Assembly: GCA_937991945.1 (NCBI GenBank)
Contig: CALKLO010000011.1
Span: 24,344-88,343 of the forward strand
Direction: 5' to 3'
Length of the DNA: 64,000 nucleotides
DNA from: an uncultured Granulosicoccus sp.
GTDB lineage: Bacteria; Pseudomonadota; Gammaproteobacteria; Granulosicoccales; Granulosicoccaceae
Shown here: in pieces, positions 46,358 through 55,486 of the stretch
How positions within the stretch are numbered: the first letter of the stretch is position 1
How the letters are laid out: each line of letters opens with the position of its first letter
Translations under genes and position numbers: made by a program
Notes under the pieces: generated by a model
The model's input: only the letters and a program-made list of their open reading frames with translations
What the model was told of the DNA's origin: nothing
The model's database searches: none

Positions 46358-47314
46358 ATGCTAGCTCGTGTTGCCGAAAATATTTACTGGCTGAGTCGCT
46401 ATTTTGAACGTGCGGAAAACAACGTACGTTTAATCAATGCACACAGTAATTTACTCATGGACTTACCGTTGGTAGACGACCACGACGGTTGGATGCCACT
46501 CATCTCAATTAATGGACAAGATGACGAATTCTCTGAAAAGTATCTCAGTGCAAATGAGCAAAACGTCGTCCATTTTTTACTCGCTGACAAATCGAACTCA
46601 AGCTCATTAATTAATGCCTTCTTTGCCATCAAAGGTAACTTACGTTCTTGCCGAGATGTAGTCCCTAAAAACGTCTTCGAAGACATCAATAGCCTATGTC
46701 GCATGGTCATAGAGAATATCGATAGCTCATTGTCTTCACCTTCGCAAAGACAGGCTTTTCTTCGCACCATTGAAAGCAGACTGCAGGCCATAGCCAGTGG
46801 CTTGAATTGTAATATGTGCCACGATTTAGGCTATTTGTTAATGCGCATGGGTTGTTACCTAGAACGCGCTGACATGACATCACGCATTATCGATGTGCAA
46901 TCAACACGATTATCTGCGGTTAACACAGCCCCTGAAATAATGGCCATACAAGCGCAACGCTGGGTATCTGTATTGCGTTCATTGGCTGCTAACCAAATGT
47001 TTCGACAACACGTTCGGCGCCCAGTGAATGGCCCTGATACCTTGACGTTTTTATTGCTCAATACACGGCTGCCTCGTTCCTACTCATTTTGCCTAGATCA
47101 TCTTGAGCAATGCGTAAAAGCGCTGAAAAACCCTGAGCATGTCATAGCGGCTATTGGGACATTACAAGACAAATTAAAGTCGGCTAACTTTACAACGCTT
47201 GCTCGCGACCCAGTGGGGCTTCATGATTTTCTGGACGAGCTACAACTTGGCATGCTGAACGTTAGCGCCGCAATCTCCACCACCTATTTCCCGCCCCTAC
47301 AGGATTCGGAATGA
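46358..47314 (+). CDS. Stand-alone alpha-E domain protein
   Basis: This 318-residue, almost wholly helical protein begins MLARVAENIYWLSRYFERAEN, the signature opening of the alpha-E (DUF403) family. The later block GYLLMRMGCYLERADMTSRIID is a second conserved helix pair. Arg and Glu residues in both blocks are shared with the alpha-E half of the first gene. The biochemical role is unknown; it has been proposed as a partner or scaffold of the permuted ATP-grasp enzymes. TGAGGAAC upstream gives a good ribosome-binding site. Confidence 0.9.
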   Translation: MLARVAENIYWLSRYFERAENNVRLINAHSNLLMDLPLVDDHDGWMPLISINGQDDEFSEKYLSANEQNVVHFLLADKSNSSSLINAFFAIKGNLRSCRDVVPKNVFEDINSLCRMVIENIDSSLSSPSQRQAFLRTIESRLQAIASGLNCNMCHDLGYLLMRMGCYLERADMTSRIIDVQSTRLSAVNTAPEIMAIQAQRWVSVLRSLAANQMFRQHVRRPVNGPDTLTFLLLNTRLPRSYSFCLDHLEQCVKALKNPEHVIAAIGTLQDKLKSANFTTLARDPVGLHDFLDELQLGMLNVSAAISTTYFPPLQDSE

Positions 47315-50300
47315 GCATTCGCATTGCGATAGACCACACCACCGTCTATACGTATGACAAACCCGTCAGCCTGGACCCGCATATCATTCGCCTCAGGCCG
47401 GCGCCGCACTGTAGAACACCCATTTTAAGCTACAGTCTGAAAGTTGAACCTTCTACTCACTTTCTTAACTGGCAACAGGACCCGTTCGGCAATTACCTTG
47501 CGCGACTGGTTTTCCCTGAGAAATGCAAACAACTGTCGGTAACCGTCGATCTGGTGGCAGAGCTCACCGTCATTAACCCATTTGATTTCTTCGTTGAAGA
47601 ATCAGCCGAAACCTTCCCGTTTGAATATAGCGCCGTGAATAGGCAAGAGCTGTCGCCATACCTTGAGGTTGGTGATGCCTCACCCATATTAGCCGCGTGG
47701 CTTACACACAATACGCCTGAAAAAATACGCTGCATCGATGCGTTGGTGGCCATCAACCAAGCGGTTCATCGCGATGTGGCTTATCAGCTTCGCATGGAAC
47801 CCGGCGTACAAAGCAGTGAAGATACGCTAACGCTGGCAAAAGGCTCCTGTCGCGATAGTGGCTGGTTGCTAGTAGAAGTATTAAGGCACATGGGGCTTGC
47901 CGCCCGATTTGTCTCTGGATATCTCGTACAGCTAACACCGGATGTAAAGTCCATTGATGGCCCTGTCGGCGCCGAAGCTGACTTTACCGATCTTCACGCA
48001 TGGGCAGAAGTCTATCTACCTGGCGCTGGCTGGGTAGGCCTTGATCCAACCTCAGGACTTTTCGCAGGTGAAGGGCACATACCCCTAGCTTGCACACCTC
48101 AACCGGTCAGTGCCGCTCCCATCAGTGGCAGTGCTAGTGGTGTAGCCGACGATTTCTATTTCCATAATCGTGTGAGTCGCTTTGACGAACGCCCGAGAGT
48201 CACACTGCCCTACGATGAGAAACAATGGGGACGCATCCTGACACTGGGTGAACAGGTTGATACTAAACTTGAGCAGCAAGATGTTCGTTTAACCATGGGT
48301 GGGGAACCCACGTTTGTATCCGTTGATGATGTGGAAAGCCCCGAATGGAACACCGCCGCATTAGGTGAGCAAAAACTAGAGCGTGCAGGCGTCTTGTTGC
48401 ACAAACTCCGCGATGCGTTCGCACCCAACGGCGTTGTTGCCTACGCACAAGGCAAATGGTATCCAGGTGAACCCACACCAAGATGGGCGTTAATTTGTCA
48501 TTGGCGCACTGATAATAAACCTATCTGGAAAGACCCCAGCCGTCTGAGTACGCCAGGCATAGACAAAGCCGACAAAAGTGATGCACTCAATTTTATGCGT
48601 CATTTGTGTGCTGAATTGCAGCTGGATAGCTCCTACATTAAAGCCTTGCATGAAGACCCGCTTCACCATCTTCATCTTGAATCCATGCTGCCTGATGCTA
48701 CATCCCTTGATTCTCTCAACTTAAAAGACAGCAGTGCTCGGCGTCACTTAGTGAATCAGTTATCTGAAGGCATAGACGAACCTGTCGGGTACATGTTGCC
48801 GCTAACCCATATAGCAATGAAAGATGCCTACTGGAAAAGTAGTGAATGGCCTTTGCGCCGCGAAGAAGTCTTTCTCATGCCTGGTGATTCACCTGCAGGT
48901 TTAAGACTGCCATTAGCATCGCTACCTGACAGCGACAGTGTCGACGATGAAGCGAATAGCGTGCTTGCCGATATCTTTGACCCAGCAAGCCCCTTACCCA
49001 CTCCCGGTGAATCAAGATCACACAAAAAAATCGGCGCTCGAGGCTCTGATGACACGGTTGTTCGCACCACATTGTGTGCAGAAATCAGGGACGGCTCTTT
49101 ATATATATTCATGCCGCCACTGCAAAGTGCTGAAAGCTGGGTGCAGCTCATGGCAAGCATTGAATACGCAAGCATTCGCGCCAACGTACAGCCCGTGCTC
49201 GAAGGGTATGAGCCTCCTAGAGACCCTCGTCTTCAATCGTTCAGAATCACCCCTGACCCAGGCGTCATTGAAGTCAACATACATCCTTCGGGAAGCTTTT
49301 CTGATCTGGTCAACCGCACAGAAACCATTTACGAAGCCGCTAGAGAATCTCGTCTCGGCGCTGAAAAATTCATGGTTGACGGAAGACACACGGGCACCGG
49401 TGGCGGCAACCACGTGACACTTGGCGGTTCCACACCTGCCGATAGCCCTTTCTTACGACGCCCTGATTTATTACGCAGCCTGATCACTTTTTGGCAACAC
49501 CACCCTAGCCTGTCCTATTTGTTTTCTGGCATGTTCGTGGGACCAACCAGCCAAGCACCGCGTATCGATGAAGCACGTAATGAGTCTTTGTACGAGCTAG
49601 AAATGGCTCTATCCAGACTGCCTACTGGCGAAAGCGATAAACCGTGGTTGGTTGATCGCTTGCTGCGCAATCTACTTATCGACTTAACCGGCAACACACA
49701 TCGAACTGAAATTTGTATCGACAAACTCTATTCCCCGGACGGCCCCGCTGGGCGACTAGGTATCGTGGAACTCAGAGCGTTTGAGATGCCGCCACATGCT
49801 CGAATGAGTGTTGTACAGGCGCTATTAATTCGTTGCTTAGTCAGCCGATTTTGGGATAAGCCTTACACCGGCAAATTAGTCCGCTGGGGCACCGAATTGC
49901 ACGATCGATTTATGTTGCCTCATTACTTGTGGCAAGACATTAATGAAGTCATCAATGATCTTAAAGAGCATGGCTTTGACTTTGATCCAAGCTGGCTTGA
50001 TGCATTTTGGGAGTTTCGTTTCCCTGTTTTTGGTGTGCGTCAAATCGACGGTATCAGCTTGGAAGTTAGAGCAGCCATTGAACCTTGGCATGTACTAGGA
50101 GAAGAAGCAGCCGCAGGCGGTTTAGCACGGTATGTAGATTCTTCGGTTGAACGAGTACAACTTAAGGTCAGTGGCCTGACAGATAATCGTTACAAGGTCA
50201 CTTGCAATGGCTGTGCACTCCCACTGAGAAAAACCGAAACAGCAGGCGAATATATTGTTGGTGTGCGCTATCGCGCTTGGCAGCCCACGTTTGCTCTTCA

Positions 50301-50631
50301 CCCTGACCTACCAGTCGATGCCCCATTAGTGTTCGATGTCATCGATACGTGGACTAATCGAAGCCTAGGCGGCTGCGCTTATCACGTCTCAGACCCTGGT
50401 GGCAGAAGCTATGAGGATGTTCCTGTTAATGCCAATGTGGCTGAATCCAGACGATTAGCTCGGTTTGATGACCACCATACACCGGCAAAAGCTGCAATCA
50501 GAAACCCGGCGAACACGCCAGAAACGACGTTTGTAGCAACACAGGCTTCTGAGAATATTAACGTTAGCGAGGAGCTTCTAGAAAACCCTGAATATCCGTG
50601 TACGGCAGATTTACGTCAACGCTATCGTTAA
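47311..50631 (+). CDS. Transglutaminase / DUF2126 (circularly permuted glutamine-synthetase-like ligase) fusion
   Basis: The protein has 1106 residues. About 1-290 form a transglutaminase-like domain with N-terminal beta module; triad C180 in GSCRDS, H229 in DLHAWAEV and D245 in GLDPTSG. From about 310 to 1080 is DUF2126. It contains MGGEPTF, HTGTGGGNHVTLGG near 693-706, FVGPTSQAPRIDEAR near 743-757 and VELRAFEMPPHARM. The glycine-rich, histidine and glutamate motifs are those by which the region was related to a permuted glutamine-synthetase-like ligase fold. It overlaps the alpha-E gene by four bases. It would be the second amidoligase of the pathway. Confidence 0.88.
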   Translation: MSIRIAIDHTTVYTYDKPVSLDPHIIRLRPAPHCRTPILSYSLKVEPSTHFLNWQQDPFGNYLARLVFPEKCKQLSVTVDLVAELTVINPFDFFVEESAETFPFEYSAVNRQELSPYLEVGDASPILAAWLTHNTPEKIRCIDALVAINQAVHRDVAYQLRMEPGVQSSEDTLTLAKGSCRDSGWLLVEVLRHMGLAARFVSGYLVQLTPDVKSIDGPVGAEADFTDLHAWAEVYLPGAGWVGLDPTSGLFAGEGHIPLACTPQPVSAAPISGSASGVADDFYFHNRVSRFDERPRVTLPYDEKQWGRILTLGEQVDTKLEQQDVRLTMGGEPTFVSVDDVESPEWNTAALGEQKLERAGVLLHKLRDAFAPNGVVAYAQGKWYPGEPTPRWALICHWRTDNKPIWKDPSRLSTPGIDKADKSDALNFMRHLCAELQLDSSYIKALHEDPLHHLHLESMLPDATSLDSLNLKDSSARRHLVNQLSEGIDEPVGYMLPLTHIAMKDAYWKSSEWPLRREEVFLMPGDSPAGLRLPLASLPDSDSVDDEANSVLADIFDPASPLPTPGESRSHKKIGARGSDDTVVRTTLCAEIRDGSLYIFMPPLQSAESWVQLMASIEYASIRANVQPVLEGYEPPRDPRLQSFRITPDPGVIEVNIHPSGSFSDLVNRTETIYEAARESRLGAEKFMVDGRHTGTGGGNHVTLGGSTPADSPFLRRPDLLRSLITFWQHHPSLSYLFSGMFVGPTSQAPRIDEARNESLYELEMALSRLPTGESDKPWLVDRLLRNLLIDLTGNTHRTEICIDKLYSPDGPAGRLGIVELRAFEMPPHARMSVVQALLIRCLVSRFWDKPYTGKLVRWGTELHDRFMLPHYLWQDINEVINDLKEHGFDFDPSWLDAFWEFRFPVFGVRQIDGISLEVRAAIEPWHVLGEEAAAGGLARYVDSSVERVQLKVSGLTDNRYKVTCNGCALPLRKTETAGEYIVGVRYRAWQPTFALHPDLPVDAPLVFDVIDTWTNRSLGGCAYHVSDPGGRSYEDVPVNANVAESRRLARFDDHHTPAKAAIRNPANTPETTFVATQASENINVSEELLENPEYPCTADLRQRYR

Positions 50632-50643
50632 GTCGTATCGGTG

Positions 50644-50674
50644 CGGGCTACCTATTGTTTAAGTTTGTAGCCCG
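50644..50674. terminator. Hairpin between convergent operons
   Basis: CGGGCTAC (50644-50651) pairs with GTAGCCCG (50667-50674) around a 15-nt loop. It lies 12 bases after the DUF2126 stop and overlaps the end of the leftward permease gene. No T-run is present. Confidence 0.45.
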
Positions 50675-51413
50675 TCTTGAACATAACGCCAACGATGACT
50701 AAGCACAGTGCCAGAAAACCCATGATGGTGATAAAACTGGCCATAACGCTGACATCAGACACCTCAAAAAAGCTCCAACGAAATCCGCTAATTAAATACA
50801 GCACCGGATTCAGCAATGTCACTTTTTGCCAAAACTCGGGCAGCATGCTAACTGAGTAAAAACTGCCGCCCAAGAACACCAAAGGGGTTATGACCAGCAA
50901 GGGAATCAATTGAAGTTTTTCGAAATTATCGGCCCACAGACCAATAATAAAACCGAACAAACTAAACGAGATGCACGTGAGTATCAGAAACGTCATCATC
51001 CAAAAAGGATGAGCAATACGTAGCTCTACAAAAAACGAGGCTGTAAGTAAAATGATGACGCCAATGATTAAAGACTTAGTTGCGGCAGCACCCACAAAAC
51101 CAATAAGGATCTCAAAAAAGGAAATAGGCGCCGACATTATCTCGTAAATAGTGCCCGTAAATTTGGGAAAGAAAATACCAAAAGATGCATTCGAAATGCT
51201 CTGAGTCAGCAGTGACAGCATGATCAGTCCCGGCACAATAAAGGAGCCGTAATCAACGCCCTCTACTGATTGGATGCGCGAACCAATGGCCGATCCAAAC
51301 ACAACAAAATACAACACAGTAGAAATAACGGGTGAGGCAATACTTTGCATGAGCGTTTTGCGTGTTCGACGCATCTCATTAAAGTAGATCGCTTTGACAG
51401 CTTCAGTGTTCAT
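50652..51413 (-). CDS. ABC-2 type exporter permease (YadH-like)
   Basis: This 253-residue membrane protein has six helices of the ABC-2 family. The N-terminal [18 protein letters not shown] and the [20 protein letters not shown] stretch resemble E. coli YadH. Together with the overlapping ATPase it forms an exporter whose cargo is unknown. It is convergent with the amidoligase operon and leftward like pdsS/pdsR, so a link with either is only positional. Confidence 0.88.
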   Translation of the reverse strand: MNTEAVKAIYFNEMRRTRKTLMQSIASPVISTVLYFVVFGSAIGSRIQSVEGVDYGSFIVPGLIMLSLLTQSISNASFGIFFPKFTGTIYEIMSAPISFFEILIGFVGAAATKSLIIGVIILLTASFFVELRIAHPFWMMTFLILTCISFSLFGFIIGLWADNFEKLQLIPLLVITPLVFLGGSFYSVSMLPEFWQKVTLLNPVLYLISGFRWSFFEVSDVSVMASFITIMGFLALCLVIVGVMFKTGYKLKQ

Positions 51414-52348
51414 TGTTCTTTGTGCACCAAATTAACGAATATGTCTTCTAGAGAACTCTGCGAAGTGTTTAGATCTTTCAGGCCTAAACCAGCCTCACTG
51501 ACTGCTTGCAGCAATGCTGTTATGCCTGTTTGCTCGCCTTGCGTATCAAACGTATAGGTCAAACGGTGTCCATCCATGGAAAGTACTAAATCAAACTCGC
51601 TTAACTGTGACGGTAGCTGTGTAATGGGTGTGCGTAGGTCCACCATGAGTTGCTTTTTACCCAAGGTATCCATCAAATTGGATTTTTCATCAATGACCAA
51701 CAGTTTGCCGTCGCTTATAACGCCAACGCGATCGGCTATTTCCTCTGCCTCTTCAATGTAGTGTGTTGTCAGAATAATAGTCACACCGCTCTGACGCAGT
51801 TTCTCCACTAGCTTCCACATGTCTTTACGCAGTTCAACGTCGACACCGGCTGTGGGCTCGTCTAAGAACAGAACGCGAGGCTCATGAGCAAGAGCCTTGG
51901 CAATGAGAACCCGTCGCTTCATACCGCCTGAGAGTCGATTGACCATGGCATCCTTCTTATCCATAAGGGACAAATCAGTCAGGATTTCATCTATCTTTTC
52001 TTCATTAGGAGGCAAGCCGAAAAGACCTCGACTGAAGCGTACTGTATCGGCCACCAGATCAAAGGCACCCAGGGTTAATTCCTGAGGCACCAAACCAATC
52101 AGATGACGGGTTTTGCGATAATCAGTAACGATGTCATAGCCACCCACAGTCACAGAGCCTGTCGACGGCTTAACCAGACCACAGATTGTTGAAATAAGCG
52201 TGGTTTTCCCTGCCCCGTTGGGGCCTAAGAGCGCCAGAATTTCTCCCTGCTGTATGTCCAGGTCAATACCCTTGAGCGCTTGGTGCCCGCCTTTGTAGGT
52301 CTTCGTCAATCCACGAATGGATATGATCGGATTTGCTTGTTCTGCCAT
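51410..52348 (-). CDS. ABC exporter ATPase (YadG-like)
   Basis: This 312-residue ABC ATPase has Walker [10 protein letters not shown], signature LSGGMKRR, Walker [13 protein letters not shown] and the switch histidine in TTHY. A C-terminal region of about 90 residues follows, as in YadG/drug-exporter ATPases. Its stop overlaps the permease ATG by four bases. It begins 40 bases after the pdsS stop on the same strand, so it may be read from the pdsR-pdsS transcript. Confidence 0.92.
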   Translation of the reverse strand: MAEQANPIISIRGLTKTYKGGHQALKGIDLDIQQGEILALLGPNGAGKTTLISTICGLVKPSTGSVTVGGYDIVTDYRKTRHLIGLVPQELTLGAFDLVADTVRFSRGLFGLPPNEEKIDEILTDLSLMDKKDAMVNRLSGGMKRRVLIAKALAHEPRVLFLDEPTAGVDVELRKDMWKLVEKLRQSGVTIILTTHYIEEAEEIADRVGVISDGKLLVIDEKSNLMDTLGKKQLMVDLRTPITQLPSQLSEFDLVLSMDGHRLTYTFDTQGEQTGITALLQAVSEAGLGLKDLNTSQSSLEDIFVNLVHKEQ

Positions 52349-52388
52349 TGTTGTATTGTGTCACGTCCAGCACCGAGCAAGCACCTGT

Positions 52389-54608
52389 TTAGCCGATTGG
52401 CAGCGACAAACCCACATGAACCCAGCTTTTTTGATCGTGCGTGAGTTGGTTGCGGGCAAATACAGCACCCTCGTGCGCCTCAGCGATCATTTTCACAATG
52501 TAGAGGCCAAGGCCCAGATGCAATTCGCTGCCTTGATCTTGCCGCTCTGAGAACATCGGAGCAAACCACAGTTCGGTATCACCGACCGCTTCCACATCGG
52601 CTTGATTGGCAACTCCGAGCAAGACATGAGGAATAGCCGATTTATCGTCAGTGCTCAGGTGTAGCACGATGGGACCGGCACTTGCGAATCCCACCGCGTT
52701 GTCCACTAGCTTATCAAACGCCTGCTGTAACAACTCAGGTGAGGCCGTCACGGCAACCGGTGCCGCAGGTAGCGTACTTAAGCGAAATTCATGCGTTGGA
52801 TAGACTTGCCGGTAGCGCTGTAATGAGCCAGATATCCAATCGGTTAAATCAATAGATTGTTTGTCCGCTAACTGAACGCTTTGCTCTAAACGCGTTGATT
52901 CAACCAACGCCTTAATAATGGAACCCAAATGATTAGCACCGTCACTTGCACGATCTACAAGCTGTAGTGATTGCTCATCGAGTGCATCGCGGTCCAGGTT
53001 CTCAAGCGATGTACGAACCACGGATAGCGGTGTGCGAAGCTCATGTGAAAGACGGCTCGACAGTGCTTCTAAATACTGCGTGTAGGCTGCAGAGCGTGAA
53101 AGCAATGATGATAACTTTCGCGACAAATCTCCAATTTCATCTTGAGCGTCGCTTTCAGTTAAACCTGTAACTCGACCATTGTCGGCAATCGCATGTTGAG
53201 CTTCTTGAGACAAACGCCTTATGCGCGATGAGAGTACGAAAGCAAAAATCAGTAGTCCACTACCCGCAAGTAAGCTGACCATTAACAGCAGACTAAACAA
53301 GCGAGCCATCTCACTCCCGGCATAGGCTGATGCGTGTTCTTCATTGGCCTCAAACAGCAGATACCCTCGGCGTGGCAACGAGCCAATCGGTGCGAGTGTT
53401 CCTAAGACCCGATCATTTTCGTCGGTCACATAACGCGATGTCATCGGTTCATCAGCAACCACGGTATCGCGACGCTCTGCACTTAACTTTAAATCGACCG
53501 GCGTGCTTCTCGTTTCAGGTAGCAACGGCAAGTCGCCAGCAACAAAAAATGCGAACAGTCTTAATAGGATGGCATCCCAGAGCCCTGAACTGTTTTCGGC
53601 CTGAGCGGTGGCTTCATCAGAGGCATCGTATTTGACGTAAAGATTGTCGACGTCAGCCATTAAACGCCCATGTACATCAAACAAGCGTGCTCTGACTCCA
53701 GGGCTAGTCCAACGCTGAAGATACGCTTGCGCCGAGGCACTATTATAAAAAAGCAGGCCACCTTGACTAGAAAGGTCGTCTTCCTGAATCGCCCTCATGG
53801 TGCTCGGCGACACAGTTCCTGCCCAGGAAACTCGACGCTCCCCTGGGGCATCAACATCGATAACCGCAATATCAATCGGTGCGCCACTAGAGGGCAACGG
53901 CAATTTAACCTCGAGATAATATCCGTTGGTATCAGTCACCCATGCGCCATGCCAGCCCGGTATTGCCACACCCGCAGAATCTACATAGCGGCGACCCGCA
54001 TTCCTTTGTATGGCTTGCAGGCCAGTTAAAGGGCCAGGAGCTATAGGACGAAACAATACATGCCGCCAATCTCCAGCCGGGGTTTGCGTCAGTATTTCTA
54101 TGGAGTCACCATTGACTAATAATGATTCTGGATCTGGTCGTTCATTTTCACCGGCATCAGGTCTTAGCGCCAGTGGTGTGTGATAAACAACTTGATCATC
54201 TTTAACGTGTATAAACAAATACAAGTTATTGGATTTCTTTGCCACGCGCACCGACACAGTTAAATCATCTGTAACCGTCAGTGACTCAACACTATCGGGC
54301 AGTACGTATTGAAATGTCTCTTCGTTAAGCTCTTGCCAATCATCAGCATAGCCATCAACAAACATAGGGTACTTCGATGCTTGAGCGTACCAATCGTTTT
54401 TACCGGCGGTGCTCAACCCAGTAATCAAGGCTGCATTCACATTGTCTGCATCGGCAAGAGCCAATCGCATATTGGCAACTTTCAGCGTCTGTTCGTCAAT
54501 ACGTGTTTTCTGTAAGGCGCTATAAACCTGTTTGACACTTTGCAAACCCACAACAGGTACAGCCAGCGTCAAAGCGCCAGCTAGTAACATTTGGGAACGC
54601 AGTTTCAT
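52389..54608 (-). CDS. pdsS: Sensor histidine kinase of the proteobacterial dedicated sortase system
   Basis: The protein has 739 residues. One helix is at 5-25, followed by a periplasmic sensor of about 400 residues with beta-rich segments, a second helix at about 430-455, HAMP and a HisKA domain with the phospho-accepting histidine near 522 in SHELRTPLS. The HATPase domain has a D-x-L-V-D-N N-box and a GLGLYIV G-box. The large sensor and its place next to pdsR, the VIT/vWA target and the class GN sortase match the dedicated sortase system kinase. It probably monitors the envelope and controls the sortase operon. It is encoded 58 bases after pdsR. Confidence 0.88.
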   Translation of the reverse strand: MKLRSQMLLAGALTLAVPVVGLQSVKQVYSALQKTRIDEQTLKVANMRLALADADNVNAALITGLSTAGKNDWYAQASKYPMFVDGYADDWQELNEETFQYVLPDSVESLTVTDDLTVSVRVAKKSNNLYLFIHVKDDQVVYHTPLALRPDAGENERPDPESLLVNGDSIEILTQTPAGDWRHVLFRPIAPGPLTGLQAIQRNAGRRYVDSAGVAIPGWHGAWVTDTNGYYLEVKLPLPSSGAPIDIAVIDVDAPGERRVSWAGTVSPSTMRAIQEDDLSSQGGLLFYNSASAQAYLQRWTSPGVRARLFDVHGRLMADVDNLYVKYDASDEATAQAENSSGLWDAILLRLFAFFVAGDLPLLPETRSTPVDLKLSAERRDTVVADEPMTSRYVTDENDRVLGTLAPIGSLPRRGYLLFEANEEHASAYAGSEMARLFSLLLMVSLLAGSGLLIFAFVLSSRIRRLSQEAQHAIADNGRVTGLTESDAQDEIGDLSRKLSSLLSRSAAYTQYLEALSSRLSHELRTPLSVVRTSLENLDRDALDEQSLQLVDRASDGANHLGSIIKALVESTRLEQSVQLADKQSIDLTDWISGSLQRYRQVYPTHEFRLSTLPAAPVAVTASPELLQQAFDKLVDNAVGFASAGPIVLHLSTDDKSAIPHVLLGVANQADVEAVGDTELWFAPMFSERQDQGSELHLGLGLYIVKMIAEAHEGAVFARNQLTHDQKSWVHVGLSLPIG

Positions 54609-54666
54609 CCGTTTAAACGAGTCGTTTGTGTAGGCAATTTGATAGAACTAAGTGCACAGTGTGTGT

Positions 54667-55383
54667 CTAGTACAACAGTTCATCCATCCAGCGGTATCCC
54701 AGACCATACACCGTCTGAATACCACTGAAGGCATTATCCATTATTAAGAATTTTGCGCGTATGCGCTTGATATGCGCCGTAATGGTTTGATCGTCCAATA
54801 CAAGGTTTGCTGCATCCATAAGTTGTTGCCGGCTTCTCACTTGACCCGGGTTACGAGCAAGGCTTTCTACTAAGGCATACTCCGTAACGGTTAAATCAAC
54901 AACTTCATTACGCCATTTAGCCACTAAGCGTTGTTGGTTGAGTTCAAGCTGTCCAACGTTTCGAATTGTTTCAGCCACATCCGGTTGGCTAAACGCTTCG
55001 ACACGCCGCAGTACCGTATTTACTCTAGCGACTAACTGAACCAAACTGATGTCTTTCGTCAAGTAATCGTCAGCACCAAGCCGCAAACCCGATATGACGT
55101 CTAGTTCGCTATCTCGAGCGGTTAAAAATAAGATGGGCAACCTGGCTGATATCTCTCGAAGTGCGCGGCATAAATCAAAGCCTGCCTCACTATCGCGGCC
55201 TAAACCAATATCAATGATGGCGACATCAGGAAGCCTTTGCTTAACAGCTACCAATGCTGACGAAGCATCCGGATAACCGTGTACATCAAAGCCTGCACGG
55301 CTCAACGCCAACGTGTAGTTATCACGCAATGCTGGTTCGTCCTCAACTAGCACGATGCGTCTAAGTGGGTTCTGCTCCGTCAT
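54667..55383 (-). CDS. pdsR: Response regulator of the dedicated sortase system
   Basis: The 238-residue protein has an N-terminal receiver domain (acidic pocket E14/D15, phospho-acceptor D58, T88 and K110) and an OmpR/PhoB-type winged-helix domain from about 135 (VVDLTVTEYALVESLARNPG). Paired with PdsS, it probably activates the divergent target-sortase operon across the 103-base gap. The phosphorylation machinery is intact by sequence. Confidence 0.9.
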   Translation of the reverse strand: MTEQNPLRRIVLVEDEPALRDNYTLALSRAGFDVHGYPDASSALVAVKQRLPDVAIIDIGLGRDSEAGFDLCRALREISARLPILFLTARDSELDVISGLRLGADDYLTKDISLVQLVARVNTVLRRVEAFSQPDVAETIRNVGQLELNQQRLVAKWRNEVVDLTVTEYALVESLARNPGQVRSRQQLMDAANLVLDDQTITAHIKRIRAKFLIMDNAFSGIQTVYGLGYRWMDELLY

Positions 55384-55486
55384 ATTTCGTCACAATTCAT
55401 CCGAGTTTAACCACACTTTATCGCCGTAATGTCCTAAGCGAGGCGCCTACTGTGGCCAACCTTACCGCAACTCTTACGCCACGACT

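Noticed and set aside
48828-49184. Leftward open frame of 118 residues inside the DUF2126 gene
   Set aside because: It is antisense to a well-conserved coding region, lacks a recognisable family and has no ribosome-binding site; a frame shadow. The same holds for similar frames elsewhere, such as 11820-12251 and 43191-43568.
50652-52348. ABC-2 exporter as part of the amidoligase operon
   Set aside because: It is on the opposite strand and convergent, with a hairpin between; a functional link is not supported by the sequence.
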